64,000 nucleotides of DNA, taken from Synergistales bacterium. GTDB lineage: Bacteria; Synergistota; Synergistia; Synergistales; Aminithiophilaceae. Positions 41,922-51,397 of this stretch are shown here, piece after piece. How positions within the stretch are numbered: the stretch's first letter is position 1; each line of letters starts with the position of its first letter. Location: contig JAHDQY010000004.1 in assembly GCA_018433595.1 (NCBI GenBank), positions 62,001-126,000 on the forward strand, in the 5' to 3' direction. The position numbers and the translations under genes are program-made. The notes under the pieces are model-generated. The model did not search any database. It saw nothing but the letters and a program-made list of their open reading frames with translations, and was not told the DNA's origin.

Positions 41922-43310
41922 ATGTCGGTTTCAGCTTCGTTGGGCGTTCTTGTTCTGGCTGCAGGTCGGGGGACGAGGATGAAAAGCGACCTGCCCAAAG
42001 TTCTTCTGCCCCTTCTGGAGGAACCCCTTCTCTCTTATCCCCTGAGGGTGCTGGCAGGGTTGGGGCTTGAGCACGTGGCAGTGACCGTCGGTCACGAAGG
42101 GGAGCGGGTTGAAGGTTATCTTCGCGCGTCCTGGCCCTCCGTTCGCACCCTTTGGCAAAGAGAACAAAAGGGTACGGGGCATGCCGTTGCTGTCGGCAGC
42201 GACTGGTGGAAAGCTTTCGATCACCTCCTCGTCATTCCCGGTGACGTTCCGCTCCTTTCAGGGCCGTCCCTTGCAGCGCTTGCCGGCGTTCACTTCAACG
42301 AAGAGGCTGATGCCTCCTTCCTCAGCATCGAGCTTGAGGATCCTTCCGGTTATGGCAGAGTGATTCGAAACTCATCTGGAATTCGCATTGTCGAACATCG
42401 CGATGCCACTGAAGAAGAACGAAAAATTCGAGAAGTCAACAGCGGCGTGTATCTCTTTCGGACGGCGGCGCTTGAGCGGGCGCTGGCGACGCTCTCCTGT
42501 GACAACGATCAAGGCGAGTATTACTTGACCGATGCCATCCCCGCCATTGCAGCTCAAGGCGGCAAGGTTGCCGGCTTTTTATGGCCCGGAGCCGACGATC
42601 TTGCCGGAATCAATGACCCGATGCAGTTGGCCGCTTTAGGGCGAGTGCTCCGAGACCGGATCCTGGTGGCCTGGATGGCGGCCGGTGTAAAATGTATCGA
42701 TCCGGAATCGGTCTGGATCGGTCCTCGTGTTGCCCTTGCCCCCGATGTCTTTATTGAGCCTCATGTCCAGCTTTGGGGTGCGACGGAGGTCGGCGAGGGG
42801 AGTCGCATCGGAAGTTTTTCCGTTCTTCGCGATGCCAGAATCGGCCGGTTTGTCGATATCGTCGGTCACGTTCGCGTCCAAGCAAGCACGCTTCGTGACG
42901 GTTCCAAGGCAGGCCCCTTTTCCTTTATCCGTGACGGCGCCGAACTTAAGGAAGAGGCTTTTGTCGGTCGCTTCGTCGAGATCAAGAAGAGTGTCATCGG
43001 CGAGAAAAGTAAAGTTCCCCATCTATCCTATGTCGGAGATGCCGATATCGGTGAAAGGACGAATATTGGGGCAGGAACGATTACCTGCAACTACGATGGT
43101 AAAAACAAATACCCCACACAGATCGGCAAAGACTGTTTTATCGGCAGCGACACCATGCTGGTGGCTCCCGTTGTTATCGGAGACGATGCTACCATCGGAG
43201 CCGGGTCGGTCATCACGCACAACGTTCCCGACGGCTCCCTGGCTGTGGCCCGGGCAAAGCAGCGCATCATCGAAGGGTGGAGGGAACGTAAAAAGGATCA
43301 AAAGGATTGA
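41922..43310 (+). CDS. glmU: bifunctional GlcN-1-P acetyltransferase / GlcNAc-1-P uridylyltransferase
   Basis: Last enzyme of the UDP-GlcNAc pathway. The N-terminal uridylyltransferase has VLAAGRGTRMKSDLPKVL and ends near residue 230; the C-terminal left-handed beta helix has the hexapeptide repeats and the acetyl-CoA site DIGERTNIGAGTITCNYDG. The 462-residue length is normal. The frame is open back through the tRNA, but ATG at 41922 follows GGGGGAGGAAGG. It heads the order glmU-prs-rplY-pth-mfd-mazG, the same as in Bacillus. Confidence 0.96.
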   Translation: MSVSASLGVLVLAAGRGTRMKSDLPKVLLPLLEEPLLSYPLRVLAGLGLEHVAVTVGHEGERVEGYLRASWPSVRTLWQREQKGTGHAVAVGSDWWKAFDHLLVIPGDVPLLSGPSLAALAGVHFNEEADASFLSIELEDPSGYGRVIRNSSGIRIVEHRDATEEERKIREVNSGVYLFRTAALERALATLSCDNDQGEYYLTDAIPAIAAQGGKVAGFLWPGADDLAGINDPMQLAALGRVLRDRILVAWMAAGVKCIDPESVWIGPRVALAPDVFIEPHVQLWGATEVGEGSRIGSFSVLRDARIGRFVDIVGHVRVQASTLRDGSKAGPFSFIRDGAELKEEAFVGRFVEIKKSVIGEKSKVPHLSYVGDADIGERTNIGAGTITCNYDGKNKYPTQIGKDCFIGSDTMLVAPVVIGDDATIGAGSVITHNVPDGSLAVARAKQRIIEGWRERKKDQKD

Positions 43311-43322
43311 GGGGGTAACGTT

Positions 43323-44291
43323 ATGGTATCCAAGGTCAGGGAGATGAAGCTTTTCAGCGGGAGCGCGCACCCTGAATTTGCCGCCAGGGTTTGCGAAAAC
43401 CTCGGTGTTCCTCTTGCTGCCACAAAACTCTTCCGTTTCTCGGACGGAGAGATCGGCGTATCGATCGAAGAGAGTGTTCGTGGTGCCGATGTCTTCGTGA
43501 TGCAGCCAACCTGCAGTCCCGTCAACGAGAACCTTATGGAGCTTCTCATCATGGTTGACGCGCTCCACCGGGCTTCGGCGTACCGGATTAACGTGGTGAC
43601 GCCCTATTTCGGCTATGCCCGACAAGACCGCAAGACGCGGGCCCGCGAGCCCATCACGGCCAAGCTGGTTTCCAACATCATTGAAAAATCCGGTGCAGAC
43701 CGGCTTGTCTCGGCTGATCTCCATGCCGGTCAGATCCAGGGTTTTTTTGACATTCCCGTCGACCATCTGACGGGCATCAACCTTCTGGCTTCGGCCTTCC
43801 GCGGTGAGCTTAAGGAAGCGATCAAAGAGAATCGTGTCGTTGTCGTTTCCCCTGATATCGGCGGCGTCGTCCGGGCCCGCCGTTTCGCCGTCCAGCTCAA
43901 CGCGGACCTTGCCATCGTTGACAAGCGCCGATCTCACGATGTGGCGAACTTCTGCGAAGTGATGGAGATCATCGGTCGAGTCAAGGGGAAAATCGCCATT
44001 CTCGTCGATGACCTCATCGATACGGCGGGAACGATGGTTCAGGCCGCAGCGGCTTTGAAGGAGAGAGGGGCAGAGAAGGTCTATGCCTGCGCGACCCATG
44101 GCGTCCTCTCCGGTCCGGCCGTGGAGAGGCTTGCCGAATCGCAGATCGAAAAAGTTCTCCTCACGGACACGATTCCGTTGCCTCCGGAGAAAAAGTTGGA
44201 TAAGATTACCACGCTATCTATCGCCCCTCTCTTTGCCGATGCTATCAGCAGAATCCATTCTGATCACTCCGTCAGCATCTTGTTCCGCTGA
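43323..44291 (+). CDS. prs: ribose-phosphate pyrophosphokinase (PRPP synthase)
   Basis: Makes PRPP for nucleotide, histidine and tryptophan synthesis. Typical class I motifs are visible: FSGSAHPEFA, YARQDRKTRAREPI (ATP/flexible loop), SADLHAGQIQGFFDIPVDHL and the PRPP-binding loop VDDLIDTAGTM. The 322-residue length is normal. ATG at 43323 follows GAGGGGG, 12 bases after glmU. Confidence 0.96.
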   Translation: MVSKVREMKLFSGSAHPEFAARVCENLGVPLAATKLFRFSDGEIGVSIEESVRGADVFVMQPTCSPVNENLMELLIMVDALHRASAYRINVVTPYFGYARQDRKTRAREPITAKLVSNIIEKSGADRLVSADLHAGQIQGFFDIPVDHLTGINLLASAFRGELKEAIKENRVVVVSPDIGGVVRARRFAVQLNADLAIVDKRRSHDVANFCEVMEIIGRVKGKIAILVDDLIDTAGTMVQAAAALKERGAEKVYACATHGVLSGPAVERLAESQIEKVLLTDTIPLPPEKKLDKITTLSIAPLFADAISRIHSDHSVSILFR

Positions 44292-44341
44292 AAGAGGGTT
44301 TTCCCGATTCCGTCAGAATTCGTTTTGGAGGTGCACAATCG

Positions 44342-44995
44342 ATGAAGGATTTTTTCAAAGTCGCCCTCAAGGGGCGGGAAGAAACAGGTAAAAACGCCTG
44401 TCACAAGGTTCGTGCCTCAGGTGATGTCCCTGCCGTTTTCTACGGGCCGGGCTGTGAGGGCGGCCTTGCCGTCAAGGCGGATCTTCGGGAACTGACCCCT
44501 GTTTTCCGGGCTGGAAACTGGGAAACGACGGTTCTTCAGGTTACGCTTCCCGATGGTACGGAAGAAATGGCTCTGATGAAGGATGTAACCCGAAACCCCC
44601 TGACCGGAGACCTTCTCCACATTGATTTTTACAAGCTGATCAAGGGACACAAGGTTTCTGTCAACGTTCCCGTTGAAATCATCGGCCGTGAAGCCTGCAT
44701 CGGAGCCAAGGCCGGTGGAGTCATCGAGCTTCAGCTTCACGAGGTGGAGATGGAAGTTCTGCCCTCGGAAATCCCTGATGCCATTGTCGTCGATGTCACT
44801 TCTCTTGATCTTGATGAGTCGATTCTCCTTTCGGAGCTTCCCTTCCCTGAAAGTGCTCATCTCTTGAATGACGGTGATTCGATCGTCGTCGTCGTCAGCC
44901 GTCCTCGGGCAATTGCTGAAGAGGAAGAGGGAGCCGAGGAGGCGCCGGCTGAGGTGGAAGTCGTTGCCAAGGGCAAACAGGCTGAGGAGGAGTAA
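44342..44995 (+). CDS. rplY: 50S ribosomal protein L25/Ctc, long (general stress) type
   Basis: Binds 5S rRNA. The N-terminal L25 domain (to ~95) contains KVRASGDVPAVFYGPG and PLTGDLLHIDFYKL; the C-terminal TL5/Ctc domain follows, and the end is an acidic Glu/Ala tail. The 217-residue length is that of Ctc, not of E. coli L25 (94). ATG at 44342 follows TTGGAGGTG. It lies between prs and pth, the conserved place of ctc. Confidence 0.94.
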   Translation: MKDFFKVALKGREETGKNACHKVRASGDVPAVFYGPGCEGGLAVKADLRELTPVFRAGNWETTVLQVTLPDGTEEMALMKDVTRNPLTGDLLHIDFYKLIKGHKVSVNVPVEIIGREACIGAKAGGVIELQLHEVEMEVLPSEIPDAIVVDVTSLDLDESILLSELPFPESAHLLNDGDSIVVVVSRPRAIAEEEEGAEEAPAEVEVVAKGKQAEEE

Positions 44996-45001
44996 TCTCT
45001 C

Positions 45002-45580
45002 TTGAAATTGGTGGTGGGGCTCGGTAACCCCGGGCCCCGTTACGCTTTTTCCCGGCATAACGTGGGATGGCTTGTCATTGATGAACTCCTCGAGAGACTG
45101 GACGCTTGTCGGCCTCATGCCCGCTATCACGGCCTTTTCTGGGGGCCCTTCCGGAGAGGAGACGACGAGTTCGCCCTTGTCAAACCGACTGCTTTCATGA
45201 ACCTCAGCGGAAGGTCCGTCGAAGCCGCTTGTCGTAATCTGCCTCTTCCTGATACTTCCCGGTTGCTCATCATCTACGACGACATTCACCTTCCTCTCGG
45301 TAAAATGCGTTTCCGCCGTAAGGGTTCGGCGGGTGGGCATAAGGGTATGGCGTCGATCATCAGTGCTTTGGGAACCGAAGGAATTCCCCGATTACGCCTT
45401 GGTGTCGATGCACCTTCGGGAGAAACGCTGTCGGACTGGGTCCTCTCGGATTTTGCCCGCTCCGAAGAGCCCCTTCTGAACCGGGTGCTTGAGACGGCTG
45501 TCGGGGCCGTGGAAGCCTGGCTTGAAGGGACGGATATGGAGGTGCTGGCGGCTCGCTATAACGGTTTGGCCTTGTCATGA
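45002..45580 (+). CDS. pth: peptidyl-tRNA hydrolase
   Basis: Recycles tRNA from stalled peptidyl-tRNA. The active-site residues N9 and H19 lie in GLGNPGPRYAFSRHNVGW, and KPTAFMNLSG, IYDDIHLPLG and GSAGGHKGM complete the signature. The length of 192 is normal. TTG at 45002 follows AGGAGGAG, 6 bases after rplY. The mfd start overlaps the stop. Confidence 0.96.
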   Translation: MKLVVGLGNPGPRYAFSRHNVGWLVIDELLERLDACRPHARYHGLFWGPFRRGDDEFALVKPTAFMNLSGRSVEAACRNLPLPDTSRLLIIYDDIHLPLGKMRFRRKGSAGGHKGMASIISALGTEGIPRLRLGVDAPSGETLSDWVLSDFARSEEPLLNRVLETAVGAVEAWLEGTDMEVLAARYNGLALS

Positions 45581-48500
45581 TGTCACCGGTTGTTCCACCC
45601 CTCGACCTTCCTCCAAACAGCTTTTCCGAGCTGCCGTTGGAGCGGTGGCGGAAAGGACTTTCCCTTCATGTCGCCGCCGATGGGGCTGCTTGGGCCTGGG
45701 CTTGCGGAGATCCCTCCTTCCCCCTTCTGGTTCTGCTTCCGGACAGTGCCCGAGCCTGGAATTTCCTTTGGAACGCTTCCACTCTCTACGGAGAGGAAAA
45801 CCTTCTGGTTCTTGACGAACCCCCTCTGAGCGGAGAATCGCTACGCGAGGCCCTCCTTGTTCAGAGAGGAGAAACCTTGCTCCGCTGGAAGCGTCAAGGA
45901 GGGACCCTTATCTCTTCGCCGGGGGCTCTCATGGCCCCCTACGCCGTTCACAGCCGGATTTTCCCGGTTGCGACGGAAGAAAGCGTCGGCCGCGAAGAGC
46001 TGTTGAGATGGCTTCAAGAAACGGGTTATGAACGCTCCGATCTTGTCTGGGGGCCGGGCCAATTCGTTGCCAGAGGCAGCATTGTCGATCTTTTTGACCC
46101 GGCCTACCGTCTTCCTCTCCGCCTGGAGTTCTTTGATGATGAAATTGAGAGCATCCGCTCTTTCCGCCCTGAAGATCAGCGAAGTGTCGCCACCTTCGAT
46201 CACCTTGAACTCCACGGCATTCATGGAAGGGCCGATAGGCCTCCTTTGGAGTCTTTTTTCCCTGACCAGGCCCGATGCCTGTTTTTTGATCCGCAGAAAA
46301 CGGAGAGCCAGGCGATGGCGTTCGACTGGCTCTGGAAAGGATTGGGTGAAGGAAAGGCACTACCCCCTCTCATGGAGTGGCTTGACCTGGTGTCTCTCCT
46401 GGGGCGTTTTCCCCGCATTCGGGTGGAGCGCGATCTGTCCCGGGCCTCGGAGAGGCGAACGATCCTTCCGTTGCCGCCCTTCAGAGGCAAATGGAAAGAA
46501 GTTGAGATCGCCCTGTCTCAGTGGAGCTCTCCCTGGCGCGTTGCCGTCTTTTCCCGGAACAGCCAAGTCCTTCTCTGGGCGGAAGAGCGAGGCTGTTTCG
46601 TTGTTGAGGGGGCCCTTTCCAACGGCTTCCAAGATCTGGATCACAAGATCGTCTGCCTTACCGACGCGGAGCTGATCGGTCTTTCCGCTCCACCTCCTCG
46701 AAGCGGCCGTTCCTTTGTTCCTCGGGAGTGGAGCGATCAGATCCTGCCGGGGCAATGGGTCGTCCATGAGGATTACGGCCTGGGGCGCTTTATCGGGGTT
46801 GAGACCGTTGAGGTTGTCGGTGGAGGTCAGGAACACCTTGTCCTTCAGTTCGCCGAAGAGCGGCGTCTTTTGATTCCGACGACACAGATCGATCGTCTTA
46901 CCGTTTACAGCCCCGGTCCGGGTGAAGAGCTGCAACCCGATGACCTTCGCCGGCGAAGCTGGAAAAAGGCCGTCGCACGGAGCCGCGAAAACGCTCAGGA
47001 AGCCGCTCGTGCTCTTCTCGAGATTTATGCCATGCGGGAGACGGTCAGTGGTTTCCCCTTCCCGCCCGACGATCCGATGCAAGAGAAATTCGAGAAGGAA
47101 TTCCCCTTTGTCGAGACCAACGATCAACTCCGTGCCATTGAGGACGTCAAGAGAGATATGGAGTGCTCCGTTCCCATGGACCGCCTTATCGTGGGTGACG
47201 TGGGCTACGGCAAAACGGAGGTTGCTCTCAGGGCTTCCTTTAAAACTGTTCTGGCGGGTAAACAGGTGGCCGTACTCGTTCCGACGACCCTTCTGGCCCA
47301 GCAGCATTACGAGACATTCTGCGGCCGGCTGGGGGCTTTCGGCGTGGAAATTGGGATCCTTTCGCGTTTTGTCACGGCCGCTGCTCAGAAAAAAACCCTT
47401 CAGGGGCTGGCGGAGGGGAAGATCGATGTCCTTATCGGAACACATCGCCTTGTCCAGAAGGATGTCGATTTTAAAGACCTGGGCCTTCTCGTCATCGACG
47501 AGGAACACCGCTTCGGAGTTCTCCACAAGGAAAAACTCAAGGAACGCTTTCCTCACGTCGATGTTCTGACCCTGACGGCTACGCCTATCCCTCGGACACT
47601 GCATCTCTCCTTAGGCGGCATTCGGGATATCTCTCTCATTGCGACGCCGCCTCAAGATCGTTACCCTGTCATTTCCGCCGCCGGCCCCTGGCGCGATGAC
47701 CTTGTTCGGCGTGCCGTCGGCAGGGAACTGGCCCGGGGTGGGCAGGTCTTTTTCGTTCACAACCGGGTCCGAACCATCGCAGCCAGGGCCGAAATGCTGC
47801 GTCGCCTCTTTCCCGAGAGCCGTGTCGCCATTGCCCATGGACAAATGGCCGAAGGGCCTCTGGAGCGGACTGTAGCCGCTTTTGTCCGGGGGGAGGTGGA
47901 CATCCTTGTCTGTACCACCATCATTGAGAGCGGACTTGATATCGCAAGGGCGAACACGTTGATCGTCGATGACGCCCAGGATCTGGGGCTGGCCCAAATG
48001 TACCAGCTCCGTGGCCGCGTCGGGCGTCGAAGTGAGCAGGCCTTTGCCTTCTTCTTCTACCCTGATGATTGTGAGATCTCTCGGGAATCTCGGGAGCGCC
48101 TTGAGGCTATTGCGGAGATCTCGGACCTGGGGACAGGTTACCAGCTGGCGCTTCGCGATCTGGAGATCCGTGGCGGTGGTGAAATTGTCGGCACGTCACA
48201 ACATGGTCATGGTGCCGATCGCGTCGGTTACCTCTATTACTACAAAATGCTCGAAGAAGAGATCGCACGTCTCAGGGGGGAGGCGAGGAAAACTCCGGTC
48301 ATCGATCTCAAGGTGCCGGCATCGCTTCCGGAGAGCTATATCCCTCAGGCCTCGATCCGCCTCGCGCTCTACCGGCGTTTTCTCAGAGCCCGTGACATCG
48401 GGGATCTGGACGATCTCGCACTGGAGTTGACCGATCGATTTGGTACAATGCCCTCTGTGGTCGCCTTCCTTCTGGCATTGGCCCGGATCCGCGTCGCAGG

Positions 48501-48717
48501 CTGCCGTTTCGGGATAACAAGGCTGATCTGCGAGACCGACCAAACCCTTATCGAGGGCGACATGATCTCTCTCGCTCCTCTTCTCCTATCCCTTGGCGGC
48601 TGGGTTCTCACCAAAAACTACGCCAGAGGGAAAGGCGGATACGAGTCTCTCATTGACTTGGCGACCCTTCTTGGGAAGGACGATAGCCGAGAACAGAAAA
48701 AGGAGGCGCTATCATGA
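45577..48717 (+). CDS. mfd: transcription-repair coupling factor Mfd
   Basis: A DNA translocase that removes stalled RNA polymerase and recruits UvrA. Regions in order: a UvrB-like N-terminal part ([17 protein letters not shown]), the RNA-polymerase-interaction domain ([18 protein letters not shown]), and the RecG-like helicase with Walker [11 protein letters not shown] (about residues 537-546), [13 protein letters not shown] and RGRVGR. A C-terminal UvrA-binding/inhibitory domain follows. The length of 1046 is slightly below the E. coli 1148. ATG at 45577 overlaps the pth stop; a second ATG follows at once. Confidence 0.96.
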   Translation: MMSPVVPPLDLPPNSFSELPLERWRKGLSLHVAADGAAWAWACGDPSFPLLVLLPDSARAWNFLWNASTLYGEENLLVLDEPPLSGESLREALLVQRGETLLRWKRQGGTLISSPGALMAPYAVHSRIFPVATEESVGREELLRWLQETGYERSDLVWGPGQFVARGSIVDLFDPAYRLPLRLEFFDDEIESIRSFRPEDQRSVATFDHLELHGIHGRADRPPLESFFPDQARCLFFDPQKTESQAMAFDWLWKGLGEGKALPPLMEWLDLVSLLGRFPRIRVERDLSRASERRTILPLPPFRGKWKEVEIALSQWSSPWRVAVFSRNSQVLLWAEERGCFVVEGALSNGFQDLDHKIVCLTDAELIGLSAPPPRSGRSFVPREWSDQILPGQWVVHEDYGLGRFIGVETVEVVGGGQEHLVLQFAEERRLLIPTTQIDRLTVYSPGPGEELQPDDLRRRSWKKAVARSRENAQEAARALLEIYAMRETVSGFPFPPDDPMQEKFEKEFPFVETNDQLRAIEDVKRDMECSVPMDRLIVGDVGYGKTEVALRASFKTVLAGKQVAVLVPTTLLAQQHYETFCGRLGAFGVEIGILSRFVTAAAQKKTLQGLAEGKIDVLIGTHRLVQKDVDFKDLGLLVIDEEHRFGVLHKEKLKERFPHVDVLTLTATPIPRTLHLSLGGIRDISLIATPPQDRYPVISAAGPWRDDLVRRAVGRELARGGQVFFVHNRVRTIAARAEMLRRLFPESRVAIAHGQMAEGPLERTVAAFVRGEVDILVCTTIIESGLDIARANTLIVDDAQDLGLAQMYQLRGRVGRRSEQAFAFFFYPDDCEISRESRERLEAIAEISDLGTGYQLALRDLEIRGGGEIVGTSQHGHGADRVGYLYYYKMLEEEIARLRGEARKTPVIDLKVPASLPESYIPQASIRLALYRRFLRARDIGDLDDLALELTDRFGTMPSVVAFLLALARIRVAGCRFGITRLICETDQTLIEGDMISLAPLLLSLGGWVLTKNYARGKGGYESLIDLATLLGKDDSREQKKEALS

Positions 48718-49556
48718 AAAAAAAACCTAAAGGAGAGAGGTTTGAAACTCTTTTGGATATAATGGCTAAACTACGAGCTCCAGATGGATGTCCCTGGGAC
48801 AGGGAGCAAAGCCCCCAAAGCCTCAAGCCTTACATTGTCGAAGAGGCTTATGAGCTGATAGATGCCCTTGACTCCGGTGACGAGACTGCTGTCGTTGAAG
48901 AATCGGGGGACCTGCTCTTGCAGGTCGTTTTTTTGGCTCAAATGGCTTCCGAAAAAGGCGGCTACGATATGGGGGATGTCATTGATGCCATATCGCACAA
49001 ACTTCGACGACGCCATCCTCATGTCTTCGGATCTCTTGAGGTAAGCGACAGCGATGAAGTGGCCCGCAACTGGGAGCAGATCAAGCGTGAGGAACGAAGA
49101 GAAAAAAGGTGCAAGGATTTTCTCTTATCGGGGGTCCCTCGCAGCCTTCCCGGCCTCCTGCGCGCTCACCAGCTTCAGGAGAGGGCAGCCAAGGTCGGGT
49201 TCGATTGGCCTTCAGGGGATATCGATTCCGTCCTCGACAAGGTTGCCGAAGAAATTGAAGAGCTTCGGCGGGCTTATCGTGAAAAAGAAGGGGAAGATCG
49301 GCTCGGTGAAGAGCTCGGGGATCTTTTCTTCGCCCTGGCGAATCTCTCCCGCCATCTCGGAGGCAATGCCGAGGTGTGTGTCCAAAAAGCCAACGGAAAG
49401 TTCACACGGCGTTTCTGCTATATCGAGGAGCAGGTCCGCTCTCAAGGGAAGGACTGGAAGGATTATTCTCTGGAGGAGCTGGAAGCTCTGTGGCAGCAGG
49501 CCAAGACAGCTCTGCCGGAATCTCTTTCCTGCGGCTTGTCCGATACGGAGGTGTGA
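48714..49556 (+). CDS. mazG: nucleoside triphosphate pyrophosphohydrolase MazG
   Basis: Hydrolyses (d)NTPs to monophosphates. Two tandem MazG domains are seen: the first with LRAPDGCPWDREQ and EEAYELIDAL plus EESGDLLLQVV, the second with EEIEELRRAY and EELGDLFFALAN. These give the EExxE and ExxD metal sites. The length of 280 fits E. coli-type MazG. ATG overlaps the mfd stop, and the pair is adjacent in many bacteria. Confidence 0.95.
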   Translation: MKKKPKGERFETLLDIMAKLRAPDGCPWDREQSPQSLKPYIVEEAYELIDALDSGDETAVVEESGDLLLQVVFLAQMASEKGGYDMGDVIDAISHKLRRRHPHVFGSLEVSDSDEVARNWEQIKREERREKRCKDFLLSGVPRSLPGLLRAHQLQERAAKVGFDWPSGDIDSVLDKVAEEIEELRRAYREKEGEDRLGEELGDLFFALANLSRHLGGNAEVCVQKANGKFTRRFCYIEEQVRSQGKDWKDYSLEELEALWQQAKTALPESLSCGLSDTEV

Positions 49557-49559
49557 CTG

Positions 49560-51050
49560 ATGGCGGATTCGAAGAAGAGGAATAACGACAAGCTCAGTCG
49601 GACTGTTCAGGCGACGTCGGAAAAGGCTTGCGATGACCATGAAGCTGTCGAGGAGAAGAGGGTGCGTGTGGGGATAACGGAAACGGTCCTGCGCGATGCT
49701 CACCAGTCAATCATGGCCACGCGGCTGAAGACGGCTGACATGCTGCCCGCCGCCGAAATGATGGACGAAGTGGGCTACCATTCCCTGGAGGTCTGGGGTG
49801 GGGCCACTTTCGATGCGGCGATGCGTTTCCTCGACGAAGACCCTTGGGAGCGTCTGCGGCTCCTTCGCCGGTGTTTCAAAAAAACGCGGCTTCAGATGCT
49901 TTTGCGAGGTCAGAATCTTCTCGGATACCGTCACTATGCCGATGATGTCGTCGTTGAATTCGTCAAAAGAGCCGTCGGCAACGGCATCGACATCATCCGT
50001 TGCTTCGATGCCCTCAACGATCTGCGCAACCTGGAGACGGCGGCGGAACAGATCAAGAAGGAAGGCGCTCATCTGCAGCTTTGCATCTCCTATACGATCT
50101 CTCCCTTTCATACCGCAAAGGCCTTTGAAGAACTTGCCTTTGCCATGAAAGGCATGGGTGCCGATTCCATTTGCATCAAGGATATGGCGGGACTTCTGAG
50201 CCCGGCAGAAGCCTACTCACTGGTCAAGGGGATCAAGGAACGGACCGGCCTGCCCATTCAGGTTCACAGCCACTACACGACGGGACTGGCTGCCATGAGC
50301 TACTTCGAAGCTTGCCGCGCCGGTGCCGATGTCGTTGACTGTGCCATTTCTCCCCTTTCCATGGGGACCAGCCAGCCGGCGACGGAGGCCATCGTCGCCG
50401 GTCTGGCTGGAACACCTTACGATACGGGGTTGGACCTGGAGCGTCTTGTCCCTGTGGCCGAACATTTCCGCCGGGTCAGGGAGAATTACAGCAAGGATAT
50501 CGTCAGCCTTCAGGGCATCGACATCAACATCCTTCGCTATCAGATCCCCGGCGGCATGTACTCCAATCTCGTCAGCCAACTGAAAGAGCAGGATGCTCTG
50601 GATAAACTGGATGCCGTCCTCAAGGAGGTTCCTCAGGTTCGGAAGGAGATGGGTTATCCGCCGCTGGTCACTCCGTCAAGCCAGATCGTCGGCACGCAGG
50701 CTGCCCTTAACGTCCTTGTAGGAGAACGATGGAAGGTCATCCCCAAGGAAGTCAAGCGATACTTTCTCGGTTATTACGGTCGTCCGCCCGCTCCAGTCGA
50801 CGAGCAGATCCGTAAAAAAGTGACAGGGGACGAGGGGGCTATCAGCGGCCGGCCCGCCGAGCATCTTGCGGCAGAGCTTCCGGGGGCTCTTAAGGCGGTA
50901 GGAGTCTGGGCTCTGCAGCCCGAAGATTACTTGAGCTACGTCCTCTTCCCTGCCGTGGCGAAAGATTTTCTCCCTCGCAAATTCGCTCGGGAGACCTACC
51001 GGGATGTCGGCTTCGAAGAGGCCCTTGACGGTGTGGCTTACCCGCTTTAA
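49560..51050 (+). CDS. biotin-enzyme carboxyltransferase subunit (oxaloacetate decarboxylase alpha / PycB type)
   Basis: A 496-residue carboxyltransferase. After a ~35-residue polar N terminus comes VGITETVLRDAHQSIMATRL with the metal-binding Asp, then LEVWGGATFDAAMRFL, RGQNLLGY, CFDALND, KDMAGLLSP (the biotin lysine region) and HSHYTTGLA with metal histidines. The C terminus is a PycB-type domain. There is no biotinyl (MKM) domain, so a separate carrier is needed; the beta subunit and carrier are not adjacent. Oxaloacetate decarboxylase, pyruvate carboxylase B and methylmalonyl-CoA 5S subunits cannot be told apart by eye. ATG is 9 bases after GGAGG. Confidence 0.85.
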   Translation: MADSKKRNNDKLSRTVQATSEKACDDHEAVEEKRVRVGITETVLRDAHQSIMATRLKTADMLPAAEMMDEVGYHSLEVWGGATFDAAMRFLDEDPWERLRLLRRCFKKTRLQMLLRGQNLLGYRHYADDVVVEFVKRAVGNGIDIIRCFDALNDLRNLETAAEQIKKEGAHLQLCISYTISPFHTAKAFEELAFAMKGMGADSICIKDMAGLLSPAEAYSLVKGIKERTGLPIQVHSHYTTGLAAMSYFEACRAGADVVDCAISPLSMGTSQPATEAIVAGLAGTPYDTGLDLERLVPVAEHFRRVRENYSKDIVSLQGIDINILRYQIPGGMYSNLVSQLKEQDALDKLDAVLKEVPQVRKEMGYPPLVTPSSQIVGTQAALNVLVGERWKVIPKEVKRYFLGYYGRPPAPVDEQIRKKVTGDEGAISGRPAEHLAAELPGALKAVGVWALQPEDYLSYVLFPAVAKDFLPRKFARETYRDVGFEEALDGVAYPL

Positions 51051-51072
51051 AGCGTTTCGACGATGACCGTGT

Positions 51073-51113
51073 TATAATGTCTTATGCGGAGGCCCGGAGT
51101 GTTCCGGGCCTCC
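51073..51113 (+). promoter_or_regulatory. TATAAT box followed by a perfect hairpin in the nfu leader
   Basis: TATAAT at 51073-51078 has no good -35. An 11-bp perfect stem, GGAGGCCCGGA/TCCGGGCCTCC (51088-51098, 51103-51113, loop GTGT), then TTT follows. It either terminates the mazG-carboxyltransferase unit or forms the 5' end of the next transcript. Confidence 0.5.
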
Positions 51114-51160
51114 TTTAAAAAGCCGTCCTTCACGAAGACGGTCCAAAGGAGAGACTCTCT

Positions 51161-51397
51161 GTGATGGAACTGGAACAACGGATCCGGAATGTCATTTCCG
51201 AAACCATCCGGCCCGCCCTTCAGGGGCATGGTGGTGATATCGATTTCGTCTCTTTTGAAGCCGCCTCGGGTTGCCTGAAGGTCCTCCTCAAGGGAGCCTG
51301 CGGAACTTGCCCCTTCGCCCAGGAGACGCTTCGTGTCCAGGTCGAGAAGGTCCTGATGAGCGAATTTCCCGAGATCACCTCCGTTAAGCGTGCTTAG
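51161..51397 (+). CDS. NifU C-terminal-type Fe-S scaffold protein (Nfu)
   Basis: A 78-residue free-standing Nfu domain with the CGTCPFA motif (CxxC) that holds a transferable [4Fe-4S] cluster at a dimer interface. The DIDFVSFE and GCLKVLLKGAC segments fit the family. GTG at 51161 is 9 bases after AGGAG; an ATG at 51164 is possible. It would help supply clusters to Fe-S proteins such as the hydrogenase. The phoH frame overlaps its end. Confidence 0.92.
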   Translation: MMELEQRIRNVISETIRPALQGHGGDIDFVSFEAASGCLKVLLKGACGTCPFAQETLRVQVEKVLMSEFPEITSVKRA

